From the NCBI RefSeq assembly GCF_007183175.1, contig NZ_AP019807.1:2972001-3036000 (forward strand): 64,000 bases of DNA, read 5' to 3'. Below are positions 18,942 through 27,928 of the stretch, in pieces. How positions within the stretch are numbered: the stretch's first letter is position 1; every line of letters begins with the position of its first letter. This DNA is from Microbulbifer sp. GL-2 (GTDB lineage Bacteria > Pseudomonadota > Gammaproteobacteria > Pseudomonadales > Cellvibrionaceae). The position numbers and the translations under genes are program-made. The notes below the pieces were generated by a model, which saw nothing but the letters and a program-made list of their open reading frames with translations, made no database searches and was not told the origin of the DNA.

Positions 18942-19360
18942 TTTGCAGCCCGCTTGCCAGGAGTGATTGAAAGTATGTAGTTTAGTTCTCTTTGTTGCGG
19001 GCAACTGTGTTTGGTAATGGTAAGTTATTATTGCCTGTAATAGTGTTCGGATTTTAATGTTTGTTAAGTTACATTGATGTACATTGATTGCGATACTAAT
19101 TTGACGGTGGTTTAGACGAAAGGACTCTGGTATAAGATCGGCTGTTGCTTCTTGGAGGTGTTTGTAGGTCAAGCATTGTTATCATGGCCCGGCTGCAAGC
19201 TATGCGTTAGGTGTAAGTCCCCCCTATTGACTGGCAGGTTTTAGTTGGATTTCTACTTTTTATACAATTGGATTAATGAATAAGTTTTGTAAATAAATAA
19301 CTATATTTGACCATGTTGAATGATAGCTCTAGCAGAGTTAGTGTATCAATATAGTGCTTG
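18942..19360. other. AT-rich divergent intergenic region
   Basis: About 420 bases between the divergent amidase and DJ-1/PfpI genes. It is AT-rich. An open frame continues leftward into the amidase gene, but it lacks a ribosome site and coding character. No RNA gene or strong hairpin is visible. Confidence 0.5.
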
Positions 19361-20134
19361 ATGGATCTAATTAAACATGAAAAATATAATCACATTGCCC
19401 ATCATCGTTTTATTTTGTGCTTTTGGGTTGGAAAAATTAGTGCGGCAGAAAAAATTTTGATAGTGGCCTCGGACCTTACAGATATGGGAGATCCAGATAA
19501 GCACGATGTCAGAAATAATCTTTGGGAGTATGCACCGCCGTACCATATTTTTGTTTCCCATGGTTATGAGGTTGACTTTGTCTCTCCTTCTGGAGGTACG
19601 ATACGTTTTATGATGGATCCGCTTGGTATTAGCAGTTATACAGTTAATTACGAAGGCTTCCAGGAAAGAGCGAATCATTCCCTGAAGCCAACGGAGGTTA
19701 GACTGGAAAACTATGTGGCAGTTTATGTCGGTGGGGGCTATGGAACCTTATTTGATGTAGCCTCAAATAAACAAATGCTTGATGTTATGGCCGGAATATA
19801 TGACAACGGTGGGATAATAGGCAGTTGTGGACATGGGGGTGGAGCTTTTGCCAACGTAAAACTGGAAAATGGGCAGTTCTTTGTGCAGGACAAGAAATTC
19901 GCAGGTTTTCCAGATTCAAGGGAAAAGGAAAAGGCCTGGGCCATGCAGGTAATATTATTACCATTTATGGTTGAGTCAGAACTTAAGAGAAATGGAGCTC
20001 TGACTGTTGATAAAGGTGACGTTTCGGATAAATATGATATTGTTTTAGGTGAGAGGATAGTTTCCAGTATGTTCTTGCCGTCAGCTGTATTGGTAGCCAA
20101 GGAAATGATTGTCCTTTTGGATCAAGATAAATAG
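19361..20134 (+). CDS. DJ-1/PfpI family protein, signal peptide disrupted by a frameshift
   Basis: A class I glutamine amidotransferase-like protein of the DJ-1/PfpI/Hsp31 group. The nucleophile elbow reads GSCGHGGGAF, with the cysteine near residue 153, and GGGYGTLFD forms the oxyanion-side loop. The core from KILIVASD to the end is intact. The N-terminus is odd. In the open frame it is MDLIKHEKYNHI, unlike any signal. The frame starting at ATG 19377 gives MKNIITLPIIVLFCAFGLEK, a good signal peptide that dies after 27 codons. Adding one A to the A5 run at 19432-19436 joins that signal to KISAAEKILIV with a proper cleavage site. So the export signal has been lost by a one-base deletion, or the base call is wrong. 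Confidence 0.75.
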   Translation: MDLIKHEKYNHIAHHRFILCFWVGKISAAEKILIVASDLTDMGDPDKHDVRNNLWEYAPPYHIFVSHGYEVDFVSPSGGTIRFMMDPLGISSYTVNYEGFQERANHSLKPTEVRLENYVAVYVGGGYGTLFDVASNKQMLDVMAGIYDNGGIIGSCGHGGGAFANVKLENGQFFVQDKKFAGFPDSREKEKAWAMQVILLPFMVESELKRNGALTVDKGDVSDKYDIVLGERIVSSMFLPSAVLVAKEMIVLLDQDK

Positions 20135-20211
20135 TTAGTTTGGTCATTGGTATGGTATTACTTGATAGATCATTAAAATCATCCTGTCAGTGTTTATCAG
20201 AGACAAGAATT

Positions 20212-21405
20212 ATGTTGGTGTTGATTAAATATATGTTCATTTTTTTTGCGTTTACTTGGAGTCTTGTGGGGCAATCCAGTGAGATTACTATAGGAGAGCG
20301 CAAGGTAATTGTTTCTGAGGTTCTGGATGAGAAAAGAGAATACTGGGTATCTCTTCCCGCTTCCTTTCGTGAGGATGGATATAAAAAATATCCGGTGCTT
20401 TACTTTTTCGATGCGGACTTAAATAGTTTTTTTCATGTGTTTACTGGTATGGTTAGGCAGATGAGCTCAGATGCCACACCAATTGTTCCTGAAATGATTG
20501 TTGTCGGCATCGTTAGCCAAGAGCGGGCAAGGGACAGCTCACCTACCAAGTCATTGATTGAATATGGTGGGCGTAAAAATAAAGCTTTAAATATTACTGG
20601 AGGGGGGGAGCAGTTTCTTCAGTTCTTGAGAGAGGATCTAATTCCTGAAATAAATAAAGAGTATCCAACGTCAGGATATCAAATCCTTGCTGGATATTCA
20701 TTTACAGGACTTCCAGTTATCCATAGTTTATATTCATCCCCTGATACTTTTAATGCTTACATTGCAATCGACCCAAGTATGTGGTGGGATGATCAGGTTA
20801 TGTTGAAAAGGTATGATGAATTTTTGCGAGGTGAACCACTTGCCAAGCGTAGATTGTTTGTAGCTACCTCAGAGAGGGTGGCAGGCGTATATCCTAAAGA
20901 AAATTATGTTGCAAAGTTTATTGAATTACTAAACACGAACCCTAAAATGGGGTTAAACGTGGACTCTATGATATACGGGCAGGAAGAAAATCACCATACT
21001 ATGCCCGTAATTAGCTTTTATAAAGGACTTAGATCCATATTTGATGGTTATATGTTAGATGATCAAGCCAGATTTCGCTCTGCCGCTGATATTAAAAGAC
21101 ATTTTGAACAGGTTTCAGAGGATCTTGGTGGAAAATTCACCTTGAGAGAAGATGTAATTAGTTTCTATGGGTATGATCGTTTATATAATAGTCAGTTTGG
21201 CGTGAATATTGATAGGGCAATAGATTTCTTTGTGTTAAATACACAATATTATCCCGATTCTTACAAAGCGTGGGATAGCTTGGCAGAGGCCTTTATGGTT
21301 AAGGGGGATAAGAAGCAGGCTGTTAAATTTTATAAAAAGTCCCTGTTAATCAATCCGGATAATGATAATGCAAAAAATAGAATTATTGAAATGAAGGCTA
21401 TGTAA
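20212..21405 (+). CDS. Exported esterase (IroE/esterase-D type) with C-terminal TPR
   Basis: A 397-residue alpha/beta hydrolase of the putative esterase family, as in enterochelin and ferric-siderophore esterases. The signal-like N-terminus is MLVLIKYMFIFFAFTWSLVG. The catalytic core has the strand YPVLYFFDAD, the nucleophile elbow AGYSFTG (serine near residue 164) and a histidine in ENHHTMP near 265. The last 70 residues hold TPR-like helices (AWDSLAEAFMVKGDKKQAV and KSLLINPDN). The GxSxG glycine at +2 is Phe-Thr-Gly, so the motif is GYSFTG. It follows the DJ-1/PfpI gene by 77 bases. Substrate unknown. The ATG at 20212 is preferred over an earlier ATG because it begins the signal. Confidence 0.83.
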   Translation: MLVLIKYMFIFFAFTWSLVGQSSEITIGERKVIVSEVLDEKREYWVSLPASFREDGYKKYPVLYFFDADLNSFFHVFTGMVRQMSSDATPIVPEMIVVGIVSQERARDSSPTKSLIEYGGRKNKALNITGGGEQFLQFLREDLIPEINKEYPTSGYQILAGYSFTGLPVIHSLYSSPDTFNAYIAIDPSMWWDDQVMLKRYDEFLRGEPLAKRRLFVATSERVAGVYPKENYVAKFIELLNTNPKMGLNVDSMIYGQEENHHTMPVISFYKGLRSIFDGYMLDDQARFRSAADIKRHFEQVSEDLGGKFTLREDVISFYGYDRLYNSQFGVNIDRAIDFFVLNTQYYPDSYKAWDSLAEAFMVKGDKKQAVKFYKKSLLINPDNDNAKNRIIEMKAM

Positions 21406-21510
21406 ATGTAGATGCAAGTTGAACCTTTAGTGACCTGCTAGGTAGTTAATTGGTCATAAGTGGATCGCTAAAATATTGGGTTTAATTCTAAGTGTTTATG
21501 GGTTGGAAAA

Positions 21511-22014
21511 TTACTCATCCAATATGAATTTTTTTTCTGGGTTGTAATAGCAATAATCATGATCCAGGTTTTTGCGAAAACAGTAAGGGTCTTTGGCCGC
21601 GGAATTTTTCCATAAACCAAGATTGGAGTAATAAGCGAATTGCTGCTCGGTATCGAACGTATCTCCGCAGTAGTAGGCATAATTCCAGGCGGCCCCTCGT
21701 GCAACCATTTCCTGATTGATATTGTATCCGTTGACAAATAGATAGCCGGTTTCCCTACCGTATTGATCTCTTCCTGTTGACTGAAAGTCTACTGAACCAT
21801 TTGACAATAAACTGTTCAGTATTTGGGAAGCCTCCGGGCCATAAGGTTGAATTCTGGGATAAGTTTCTGGTGCATCTATACACTGTAGGCGTATCTCGAC
21901 GTACTCGCCGGAAACATATCCGTGAACTGTGTCACCATCTACTATTTGATAGTTAGTCAGTGGAGCTGCGTGTGATGCGATAGAGAGTGCACACAGAAAG
22001 AATAACCTTTTCAT
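21511..22014 (-). CDS. Secreted thermonuclease-like nuclease (SNase family)
   Basis: A 167-residue nuclease with a staphylococcal nuclease fold (OB-fold). The signal peptide MKRLFFLCALSIASHAA is followed by the family motifs: IVDGDTVHG, the active-site block EIRLQCIDAPETY (Arg, Asp and Glu), GRDQYGRETGYLFV (second active Arg) and MVARGAAWNYAYY. Calcium-dependent cleavage of DNA and RNA in the periplasm or medium is expected. Two extra cysteine pairs in the C-terminal part (YYCGD, PYCFRK, DYCYY) fit an exported, disulfide-bonded protein. It is convergent with the esterase gene. The length is usual for exported proteobacterial SNases. Confidence 0.9.
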   Translation of the reverse strand: MKRLFFLCALSIASHAAPLTNYQIVDGDTVHGYVSGEYVEIRLQCIDAPETYPRIQPYGPEASQILNSLLSNGSVDFQSTGRDQYGRETGYLFVNGYNINQEMVARGAAWNYAYYCGDTFDTEQQFAYYSNLGLWKNSAAKDPYCFRKNLDHDYCYYNPEKKFILDE

Positions 22015-22209
22015 TAGAATTATCCGGGTGATTGTTTATTGTGTGTAGGGTATACAGGGTTTATTACGCGCTCATTTATGATTTGTGATAGTAATAAATA
22101 GTTTTTGTTAAAGCGGCGGGGCAGGCTGGGAGATCAATATAATGAGGTTACTTTATTTGGGGTGCGGGGTTACAAAAGCTATCAGAATAATTTTCAGTCT
22201 CTTGGGGGA

Positions 22210-22244
22210 ATACCTGAGCCTTTAAGAAATTGAGGCTCAGGTAT
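22210..22244. terminator. Long perfect hairpin, possible terminator
   Basis: An 11-bp perfect inverted repeat ATACCTGAGCC / GGCTCAGGTAT (22210-22220 and 22234-22244) with a 13-base loop, 49 bases beyond the tlyA stop. No clear T tract follows on either strand, so it could be a weak terminator or an mRNA-stabilising hairpin. Confidence 0.45.
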
Positions 22245-22292
22245 GAATAGTTTTAGAAGCAGTAAGTCTGATTTGTGCAGTTTTTGCTATTA

Positions 22293-23078
22293 CTAGAGTT
22301 TAATGTCTACTTCTTTAGTTTTCACTTTCTGGGTTGCCCAGAGTAAAAACTCTCGATTGCCATCGCCACCTTTAATTGGACTTTCAATATATTCTTTTAC
22401 TTCAAGACCCAGTTCACAACATAAACTTGTGATTCGCTCATGCACTTGCGGAAAGAGCTTGGTGTCTCGTACCAATCCGCCTTTACCAATACCCTCGGGG
22501 CCGACTTCAAACTGTGGTTTTACCAGGGTTAACAGTTGACCGTTGGGTTTTAGTAGAGCAGGTAATTGCGGCAATATCAGAGACTGAGAAATAAAAGAGA
22601 CATCCATTACGATGGCATCAAAACCGCTGTCCGCATAGGGAGCGAGTTGCTTGGCTTCCAAATGTCGCGCATTAATACCTTCAAACAAATGCATACGTGA
22701 ATCGTCCAGTAGTTTCTGCGCCAGTTGCCCTTGTCCTACATCCACCCCCACCACTGATGTAGCACCTTTTTGTAACAGGCAGTCACTGAACCCACCGGTG
22801 GAGCAGCCGACATCAAGGGCGTGCCAACCCTTAGGGGTCAGGCCTGTATGATCGAGAATTGCTGCAAGCTTTAAGCCAGCGCGGGAGACGTATTGGTCCT
22901 CGGGTAACGGCGAGACCTCAAGGGCACAATCTTCACTGACGGATTGTCCGGCCTTGCGAGCGGGCTCCATGGGGCCACCCTCGGATAGCATGACCCTGCC
23001 TGCCTCAATAAGTTTCTTGGCGTGTGTGCGGGAGTTGGCGAGCTTTTTCTTTACAAGCAATTGGTCCAGTCGGGTCAT
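22293..23078 (-). CDS. tlyA: TlyA family rRNA 2'-O-methyltransferase / hemolysin-like
   Basis: A 261-residue protein with an N-terminal S4 RNA-binding domain (residues 1-62: MTRLDQLLVKKKLANSRTHA) and a FtsJ-type SAM-dependent methyltransferase domain. The SAM loop is ALDVGCSTGGFSDCLL near residue 88, preceded by YVSRAGLKL, the hallmark of the TlyA linker. DVSFISQSL and LVKPQFEVG complete the family signature. In Mycobacterium TlyA methylates 16S and 23S rRNA; many proteobacterial members are annotated as hemolysin A without proof of lysis. It is divergent from nhaA. Confidence 0.92.
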   Translation of the reverse strand: MTRLDQLLVKKKLANSRTHAKKLIEAGRVMLSEGGPMEPARKAGQSVSEDCALEVSPLPEDQYVSRAGLKLAAILDHTGLTPKGWHALDVGCSTGGFSDCLLQKGATSVVGVDVGQGQLAQKLLDDSRMHLFEGINARHLEAKQLAPYADSGFDAIVMDVSFISQSLILPQLPALLKPNGQLLTLVKPQFEVGPEGIGKGGLVRDTKLFPQVHERITSLCCELGLEVKEYIESPIKGGDGNREFLLWATQKVKTKEVDIKL

Positions 23079-23205
23079 ATTTCGCGATGCAATCCTGTCA
23101 ATATGGTTAAGAATACAGTGGCCATGCTAACCTCTGGCTCCAATAGGTAGAAGTGTGGCCTCACATTTTGTAGGGCTAACCTTTAAGTAAAGAGGAAGTC
23201 AGTCG

Positions 23206-24669
23206 ATGGCAAAAGGCGTTCTGGATAAGTTCAAGATTCGTAAAGGGAAGGTTTTCGAAGCCCCTTTGGAGGGGGCCTTTGGGCGCCTGACGACACCTTT
23301 CGAAGAATTTATCCACCGGCAAAGCAGTAGTGGCATTTTGTTGATGCTATCTGCGCTGGCTGCATTGATCATCGCCAATTCCCCTCTGGAAGAGGCCTAC
23401 AAGCACTTACTGCATATGCCGATCAGCCTCAACGCAGGGGAATGGGAATTTTCCCTGTCCCTGCACCACTGGATTAATGATGGTCTGATGGCGATCTTCT
23501 TTTTTCTGGTAGGCCTGGAATTAAAGCGTGAATTTATGGTGGGCGAATTGTCCGACCTGCGCCAGGCAGTATTACCAGTGATGGCTGCAATTGGCGGTAT
23601 GGTCGTCCCCGCGCTTATTTATGCGGGTTTTAATGCCGGTGGTGAGGCGGAGCGCGGCTGGGGAATTCCCATGGCTACAGACATCGCTTTTGCTGTGGGC
23701 TGTATTGCGCTATTGGGCAACCGGGTGCCCCGTGCGGTGGTTACCTTTCTGGTAGCCTTGGCTATTGTGGATGACCTTGGTGCCATCCTGGTGATTGCAA
23801 TCTGGTATACCGAGCAGGTAAACCTTACCGCACTCATCGCATCGGGCTGCTTGGTGGTGATTATGTGGTTGCTCAAGGCCGCTGGCGTACGCCGCTCCCC
23901 AGCCTATGTCTTTGTCGGGGTGCTGCTGTGGTACGAGCTTTACCTGGCGGGCGTTCATGCCACGATTGCCGGTGTAATTACCGCTATGGCACTGCCTGCC
24001 AAACCCAAGTACGACCCTGTCGCATTTAGTACTTTCGTGAAAGATATTATCCGCAGCTTCGATCGCTGCTTCCGCCCTGGGGATAAAATTATTGCCAACG
24101 ATGCACTGCGTGCACGAGTTATGGCCCTGGGTAATGGCGTCAACCTGGCACAGTCCCCCCTGCAGCGTATGGAAACCCGTCTGCATACCCCTGTGGGCTT
24201 CCTGGTAATCCCCATCTTTGCCCTGGCCAATGCAGGCATTCCTTTTGACAGTTTTACCAGTTCTACCGCGGTGATTAATCCGGTGACATTGGGGGTTATT
24301 GCAGGCCTGGTGATCGGTAAGCTGGTGGGTATCGTGGGGGCTACCTGGATCGGCTGGAAGCTGGGCTGGGGCAGGCTGCCCAAGTCGGCGAATTTTCAGC
24401 ATATTGTTGGGGTGGCACTGCTGGGCGGTATCGGTTTTACCATGTCTATCTTTATTGCCGAGCTGGCATTTAGTAAGCAGGCTGACCTGCTGATTCAGGC
24501 CAAGGCGGGTATCTTGTTGGCCTCCGTGATCGCCGGTATTGCCGGTTTCATGGTACTCCGCAATGCACCAGTGTCGGAGGAGTTTGATGGAGAGCACCTG
24601 GACACCGAGGGAACGGAGCCTCCAGCAGAAGGGGATGTGGTGAGTGAACCCACGGGTAAACAGCGCTGA
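23206..24669 (+). CDS. nhaA: Na+/H+ antiporter NhaA
   Basis: An inner-membrane sodium/proton antiporter giving sodium extrusion and pH homeostasis, fitting a marine host. The 487-residue chain has the NhaA pattern of about twelve helices. Landmarks are the LKREFMVGELSD loop, PMATDIAFAVG (helix IV assembly) and the catalytic aspartate pair in LAIVDDLGAI near residue 190. LGGIGFTMSIFIAELAF lies near the end. It is about 100 residues longer than E. coli NhaA because of a charged N-terminal extension (residues 1-40) and a hydrophilic acidic C-terminal tail. The ATG at 23206 has AGAGGAAG upstream. Confidence 0.95.
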   Translation: MAKGVLDKFKIRKGKVFEAPLEGAFGRLTTPFEEFIHRQSSSGILLMLSALAALIIANSPLEEAYKHLLHMPISLNAGEWEFSLSLHHWINDGLMAIFFFLVGLELKREFMVGELSDLRQAVLPVMAAIGGMVVPALIYAGFNAGGEAERGWGIPMATDIAFAVGCIALLGNRVPRAVVTFLVALAIVDDLGAILVIAIWYTEQVNLTALIASGCLVVIMWLLKAAGVRRSPAYVFVGVLLWYELYLAGVHATIAGVITAMALPAKPKYDPVAFSTFVKDIIRSFDRCFRPGDKIIANDALRARVMALGNGVNLAQSPLQRMETRLHTPVGFLVIPIFALANAGIPFDSFTSSTAVINPVTLGVIAGLVIGKLVGIVGATWIGWKLGWGRLPKSANFQHIVGVALLGGIGFTMSIFIAELAFSKQADLLIQAKAGILLASVIAGIAGFMVLRNAPVSEEFDGEHLDTEGTEPPAEGDVVSEPTGKQR

Positions 24670-24792
24670 ACCTAGCAGTTCTCGAGTCAATTGGGCCCAG
24701 CTGTTCTGGCGGGGCCCACAAATACCTCCGGTAACCATTCATTATGAAATCAATACCGGCATGATATGGAACGAATCAAGCGAGAAAAAATA

Positions 24793-26166
24793 ATGATGAG
24801 AGTTGTAACAGCGGTACGCTTGCTACCGGTTTTGGTTGCGCCGTTGATTTTTAGCGCCTGTGGCGGCCAAAAAAATGAACAGAGTACAGTTAATGAAGCC
24901 TCACAGTTAAATGAGGCCGTGCAGACAATGGATGAGAGGAAAGGCGACATGCCAATGAATGGCGTAGCCAGGGAATACGTATCTTTGGTGCTGGAACTCG
25001 GCAATCATGACAAGAGCTATGTAGATGCCTTCTACGGGCCTGCTGAATGGCGTGAACAGGCGCAGCAGAGTAGCGCTAGCCCGGTACAGATTGCGCAGCG
25101 GGGAAAAGCGCTGTTGGAACAGCTACCGGTGGCTAAGGGGGTGGATGGCTCTATTGATAGCCTTCGCCTTCATTACCTGAAAACCCAGTTGGGGGCCCTG
25201 GTGGCTCATGCAAAAAGCTTGGCTGGTGAAACTGAACGGGGTTTTGCCAAAGAGGCCCGGGAACTGTATGACACCCAGCCCCCAAAACAGGACTTTGCCA
25301 GTTTTGAGCCCTTTCTCCGGGAGCTGGAGGAGCTGTTGCCGGGTAGCCAGCCATTGAGTGAGCGGGTGCAGGAATTTCGCAAGGGGTTTGAGATTCCCGC
25401 AGATAAGCTCCAGGCAGTGTTTGATGCGTCGATAAAAGAGTGCCGGCTTCGTACCAAAGAATATATACCGCTGCCTGAGAGTGAAAACTTTGTATTGGAA
25501 TATGTCAGCGATAAACCCTGGAGTGGTTACAACTGGTATCAGGGCGGCTCCCATAGCCTGATTCAGGTAAATAGTGGCCTGCCGATCACCATTGATCGCG
25601 CCATTGATCTAGGCTGCCACGAGGGCTATCCCGGCCATCACACCTATAACGCGCTACTGGAGCAATCGTTAGTCAAGGAGCGGGGCTGGGTAGAGTACAG
25701 CGTTTACCCGCTATTCAGTCCCCAATCCCTGATTGCCGAAGGCAGTGCCAACTATGGTATTGAGCTGGCCTTTCCCGGTGCAGAAAAGGCCCGTTTCGAG
25801 ATGGAAGTACTCTACCCGCTGGCGGGCCTGGATCCGCAGAGTGCGGAAAAATACGATCGCGTAATGGCACTAGTGGATAAATTGAGTTTCGCTGGTAACG
25901 AAATCGCGCGCCAGTATATCGATGGGGAAATTAAAGGTGACCAAGTCCCCGCGCTGTTCGAAAAATACACCCTGATGAGTCCGGCTAAGGCGAAGCAGCG
26001 CAAGGATTTCGTGGATGCTTACGGCGCCTATGTTATTAATTACAACTGGGGTAAGAAGCTGGTGGCAGACTATGTGGAACGTGATACCGACACTGCCGGT
26101 GAGCGCTGGCAGCGCTTTGCCAAGCTGCTTTCCTCTCCGCGCCTGCCCTCTTCACTGGACTGGTAG
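24793..26166 (+). CDS. DUF885 family lipoprotein, divergent subfamily
   Basis: The fourth DUF885 member, 457 residues and shorter than the others. The signal MMRVVTAVRLLPVLVAPLIFSAC makes it a lipoprotein. The zinc motif is CHEGYPGHHTYN near residue 275, followed by SLIAEGSANYGIELAFPG with the third ligand region. The N-terminal half is reduced compared with the 600-residue paralogues. The start could be either of two adjacent ATG codons at 24793 and 24796, or one at 24766; the first keeps the signal at the N-terminus with a GAGA-like ribosome site. It lies 9 bases before the MmcQ gene, so they are probably cotranscribed. Substrate unknown. Confidence 0.85.
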   Translation: MMRVVTAVRLLPVLVAPLIFSACGGQKNEQSTVNEASQLNEAVQTMDERKGDMPMNGVAREYVSLVLELGNHDKSYVDAFYGPAEWREQAQQSSASPVQIAQRGKALLEQLPVAKGVDGSIDSLRLHYLKTQLGALVAHAKSLAGETERGFAKEARELYDTQPPKQDFASFEPFLRELEELLPGSQPLSERVQEFRKGFEIPADKLQAVFDASIKECRLRTKEYIPLPESENFVLEYVSDKPWSGYNWYQGGSHSLIQVNSGLPITIDRAIDLGCHEGYPGHHTYNALLEQSLVKERGWVEYSVYPLFSPQSLIAEGSANYGIELAFPGAEKARFEMEVLYPLAGLDPQSAEKYDRVMALVDKLSFAGNEIARQYIDGEIKGDQVPALFEKYTLMSPAKAKQRKDFVDAYGAYVINYNWGKKLVADYVERDTDTAGERWQRFAKLLSSPRLPSSLDW

Positions 26167-26175
26167 GATCAGGTT

Positions 26176-26556
26176 ATGTTGAGGGTGGCGATGAGGGAAC
26201 ACCTGTTGTCACGTCCCGAGGCCATTGAGGATTTTCCTTTTGGCCCGGATGTGGCGGTGTTCAAGGTCAAGGGGCGTATGTTTGCTACTCTCAGCCGCCA
26301 CCGCGGAGTGGATGCCTCCAACCTGAAGTGTGACCCGAATGAGGCCCAGGCCCTGCGGGATATCTTCCCCGGTGTATTGCCGGGATATCATATGAACAAG
26401 AAGCACTGGAATACAGTGTTGCTGGATGGCACAGTGCCCGATTATGAGATTGAGCGGATGGCAGATCGCTCTTATGGGCTGGTGGTAAAGGGCCTGCGCA
26501 AGATAGAGCGGCAGTCCCTTGAAATGGCTTACGGCGCAGATATCCTATACCGCTAA
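26176..26556 (+). CDS. MmcQ/YjbR family protein
   Basis: A 126-residue cytoplasmic protein of the MmcQ/YjbR family, which has a CyaY-like double-wing DNA-binding fold; no biochemical role is established. Family marks are the opening LLSRPEAIEDFPFGPDVAVFKV, the strand MFATLSR, and NKKHWNTVLLDGTVPDYEIERMADRSY toward the end. The ATG at 26176 gives the usual length with a short N-terminal helix. It is placed between a DUF885 lipoprotein gene (9 bases upstream) and cnoX, all on the same strand. Confidence 0.88.
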   Translation: MLRVAMREHLLSRPEAIEDFPFGPDVAVFKVKGRMFATLSRHRGVDASNLKCDPNEAQALRDIFPGVLPGYHMNKKHWNTVLLDGTVPDYEIERMADRSYGLVVKGLRKIERQSLEMAYGADILYR

Positions 26557-26604
26557 GTGGTGTTAACCAGGCCCTATTTACACAGACGTGACTCAGGAGA
26601 GTTT

Positions 26605-27459
26605 GTGAACGAATTTATTGTCGATGTTACGGCAGAAAATGCTCAGCAAGTGTTGATCGAAGAATCCATGAAGCGCCCGGTACTGGTCGACTTCTGGGCC
26701 GATTGGTGTGAACCCTGCAAGCAACTGATGCCGCTATTGGAAAAGTTGGCCAATGAATACGCCGGACAGTTCCTGCTGGCCAGGGTAAATGCGGATACCG
26801 AACAAATGATCGCAGGTCAGCTGGGGGTACGCAGCCTTCCCACGGTGATGTTACTTAAAGAGGGGCAGCCCGTGGACGGCTTTGCCGGCGTACAGCCGGA
26901 ACCCCAGATTCGTGAAATGCTCGATAAATATCTACCCAAGCCCTGGGATATCAAGCTGCAGCAGGCCCAGGCGCTGATCGGAGAGGACAAAGCGGATGAG
27001 GCTCTGCCATTATTGCGCCAGGCCTATACCGAATCCTCCGAGCGCGTGGACATTGCCAAGCAATTGGCGACAGTGCTGCTGGATCAGAACCGTGCCCAGG
27101 AGGCAGAAACGGTACTCGGCAAGATCCTTCTGGCCGACCAGGATGCTGAATACCAACAATTAATGGCCCAGCTGGAGCTGAAGCAGCAGGCGGCGGACAC
27201 TCCGGAAATCCAGGCCCTGCAGAAGGCATTGGCGCAAAACCCCCAGGACTATGACTCCGCTTACAAGCTGGCAGTACAGTACAGCCAGGCCAACCGGCAT
27301 CAGGAAGCTCTGGAGTTGTTACTGGATATTTTGCGTAAGGATATGAGCTTTGCCGATGGTGCCGCCAAACAGGCGTTCCTCGATATCGTAAAAAGCCTGG
27401 GTGCCGGCGACCCCATCGCCACCCAGTACCAGCGCAAGTTGATGACAATGATGTTCTGA
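26605..27459 (+). CDS. cnoX: Thioredoxin-like co-chaperone CnoX (YbbN)
   Basis: CnoX protects proteins from oxidative aggregation and passes them to GroEL/ES or DnaK. The 284-residue product has a thioredoxin domain (residues 1-108) with WADWCEPCKQLMP, so the CxxC pair is present as CEPC. A TPR-like region rich in Gln/Ala/Glu follows to the end (residues 115-284), as in YbbN. The start is GTG at 26605, chosen because CAGGAGAG precedes it; upstream in-frame codons extend toward the MmcQ gene without a ribosome site. E. coli YbbN has SxxC and is not a reductase; the intact CxxC here would permit thiol chemistry. Confidence 0.92.
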   Translation: MNEFIVDVTAENAQQVLIEESMKRPVLVDFWADWCEPCKQLMPLLEKLANEYAGQFLLARVNADTEQMIAGQLGVRSLPTVMLLKEGQPVDGFAGVQPEPQIREMLDKYLPKPWDIKLQQAQALIGEDKADEALPLLRQAYTESSERVDIAKQLATVLLDQNRAQEAETVLGKILLADQDAEYQQLMAQLELKQQAADTPEIQALQKALAQNPQDYDSAYKLAVQYSQANRHQEALELLLDILRKDMSFADGAAKQAFLDIVKSLGAGDPIATQYQRKLMTMMF

Positions 27460-27494
27460 TAACTGCCGACTGATATCGGTTTTTGTGATATGAG

Positions 27495-27519
27495 AAGGGG
27501 CCCTTGGGGCCTCTTTTTT
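27495..27519 (+). terminator. Intrinsic terminator of cnoX
   Basis: An 8-bp stem with one G-U pair, AAGGGGCC / GGCCTCTT (27495-27502 and 27508-27515), loop CTTGG, and a run of T after it, 36 bases behind the cnoX stop. Confidence 0.85.
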
Positions 27520-27547
27520 CATCCATTTCTTACTGTGAGCCACTCCG

Positions 27548-27910
27548 ATGTACAAGCTCAGTATCTACATACCCGAATCCCACCTGGAAGAGGTCAAGCA
27601 GGCACTGTTTACTGCAGGGGCCGGGCGTATTGGTGATTACGACAGCTGCTGCTGGCAGGTGTTGGGCACGGGCCAGTTCCGTCCACTGTCGGGCAGCCAA
27701 CCATTTATTGGCTCTTCCGGGCAAGTGGAGCAGGTAGCGGAGTACCGTGTGGAGATGGTATGTGTGGATGAGTGCGTGGATACAGCGCTGGAAGCCTTAT
27801 ACAGGGCCCACCCCTACGAAGAGCCGGCTTTTGATCTTTGGCGCTTGGACGAACGTTGCAGCCTCACCAGTAAGCAGCGCCAGCAAACTGGAGTGCATAC
27901 TGATGAGTAG
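27548..27910 (+). CDS. NIF3/YqfO-like small protein
   Basis: A 120-residue protein resembling the insert domain of YqfO/NIF3 proteins, a CutA-like ferredoxin fold found alone in many Pseudomonas-type bacteria. Characteristic parts are the strand YKLSIYIPESHLEEVKQALF, the block GAGRIGDYDSCCWQ, GSQPFIG and the C-terminal AHPYEEPAFD. No catalytic residues are known. It begins 29 bases behind the cnoX terminator and is convergent to a DUF4124 gene. Function unknown; metal or signal binding is suggested for CutA relatives. Confidence 0.85.
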   Translation: MYKLSIYIPESHLEEVKQALFTAGAGRIGDYDSCCWQVLGTGQFRPLSGSQPFIGSSGQVEQVAEYRVEMVCVDECVDTALEALYRAHPYEEPAFDLWRLDERCSLTSKQRQQTGVHTDE

Positions 27911-27928
27911 AGTTTCATTGGGTTGTAA

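Noticed and set aside
23710..24738. A 342-codon minus-strand frame opposite nhaA
   Set aside because: Long only because nhaA has high GC; no start signal or recognisable domain.
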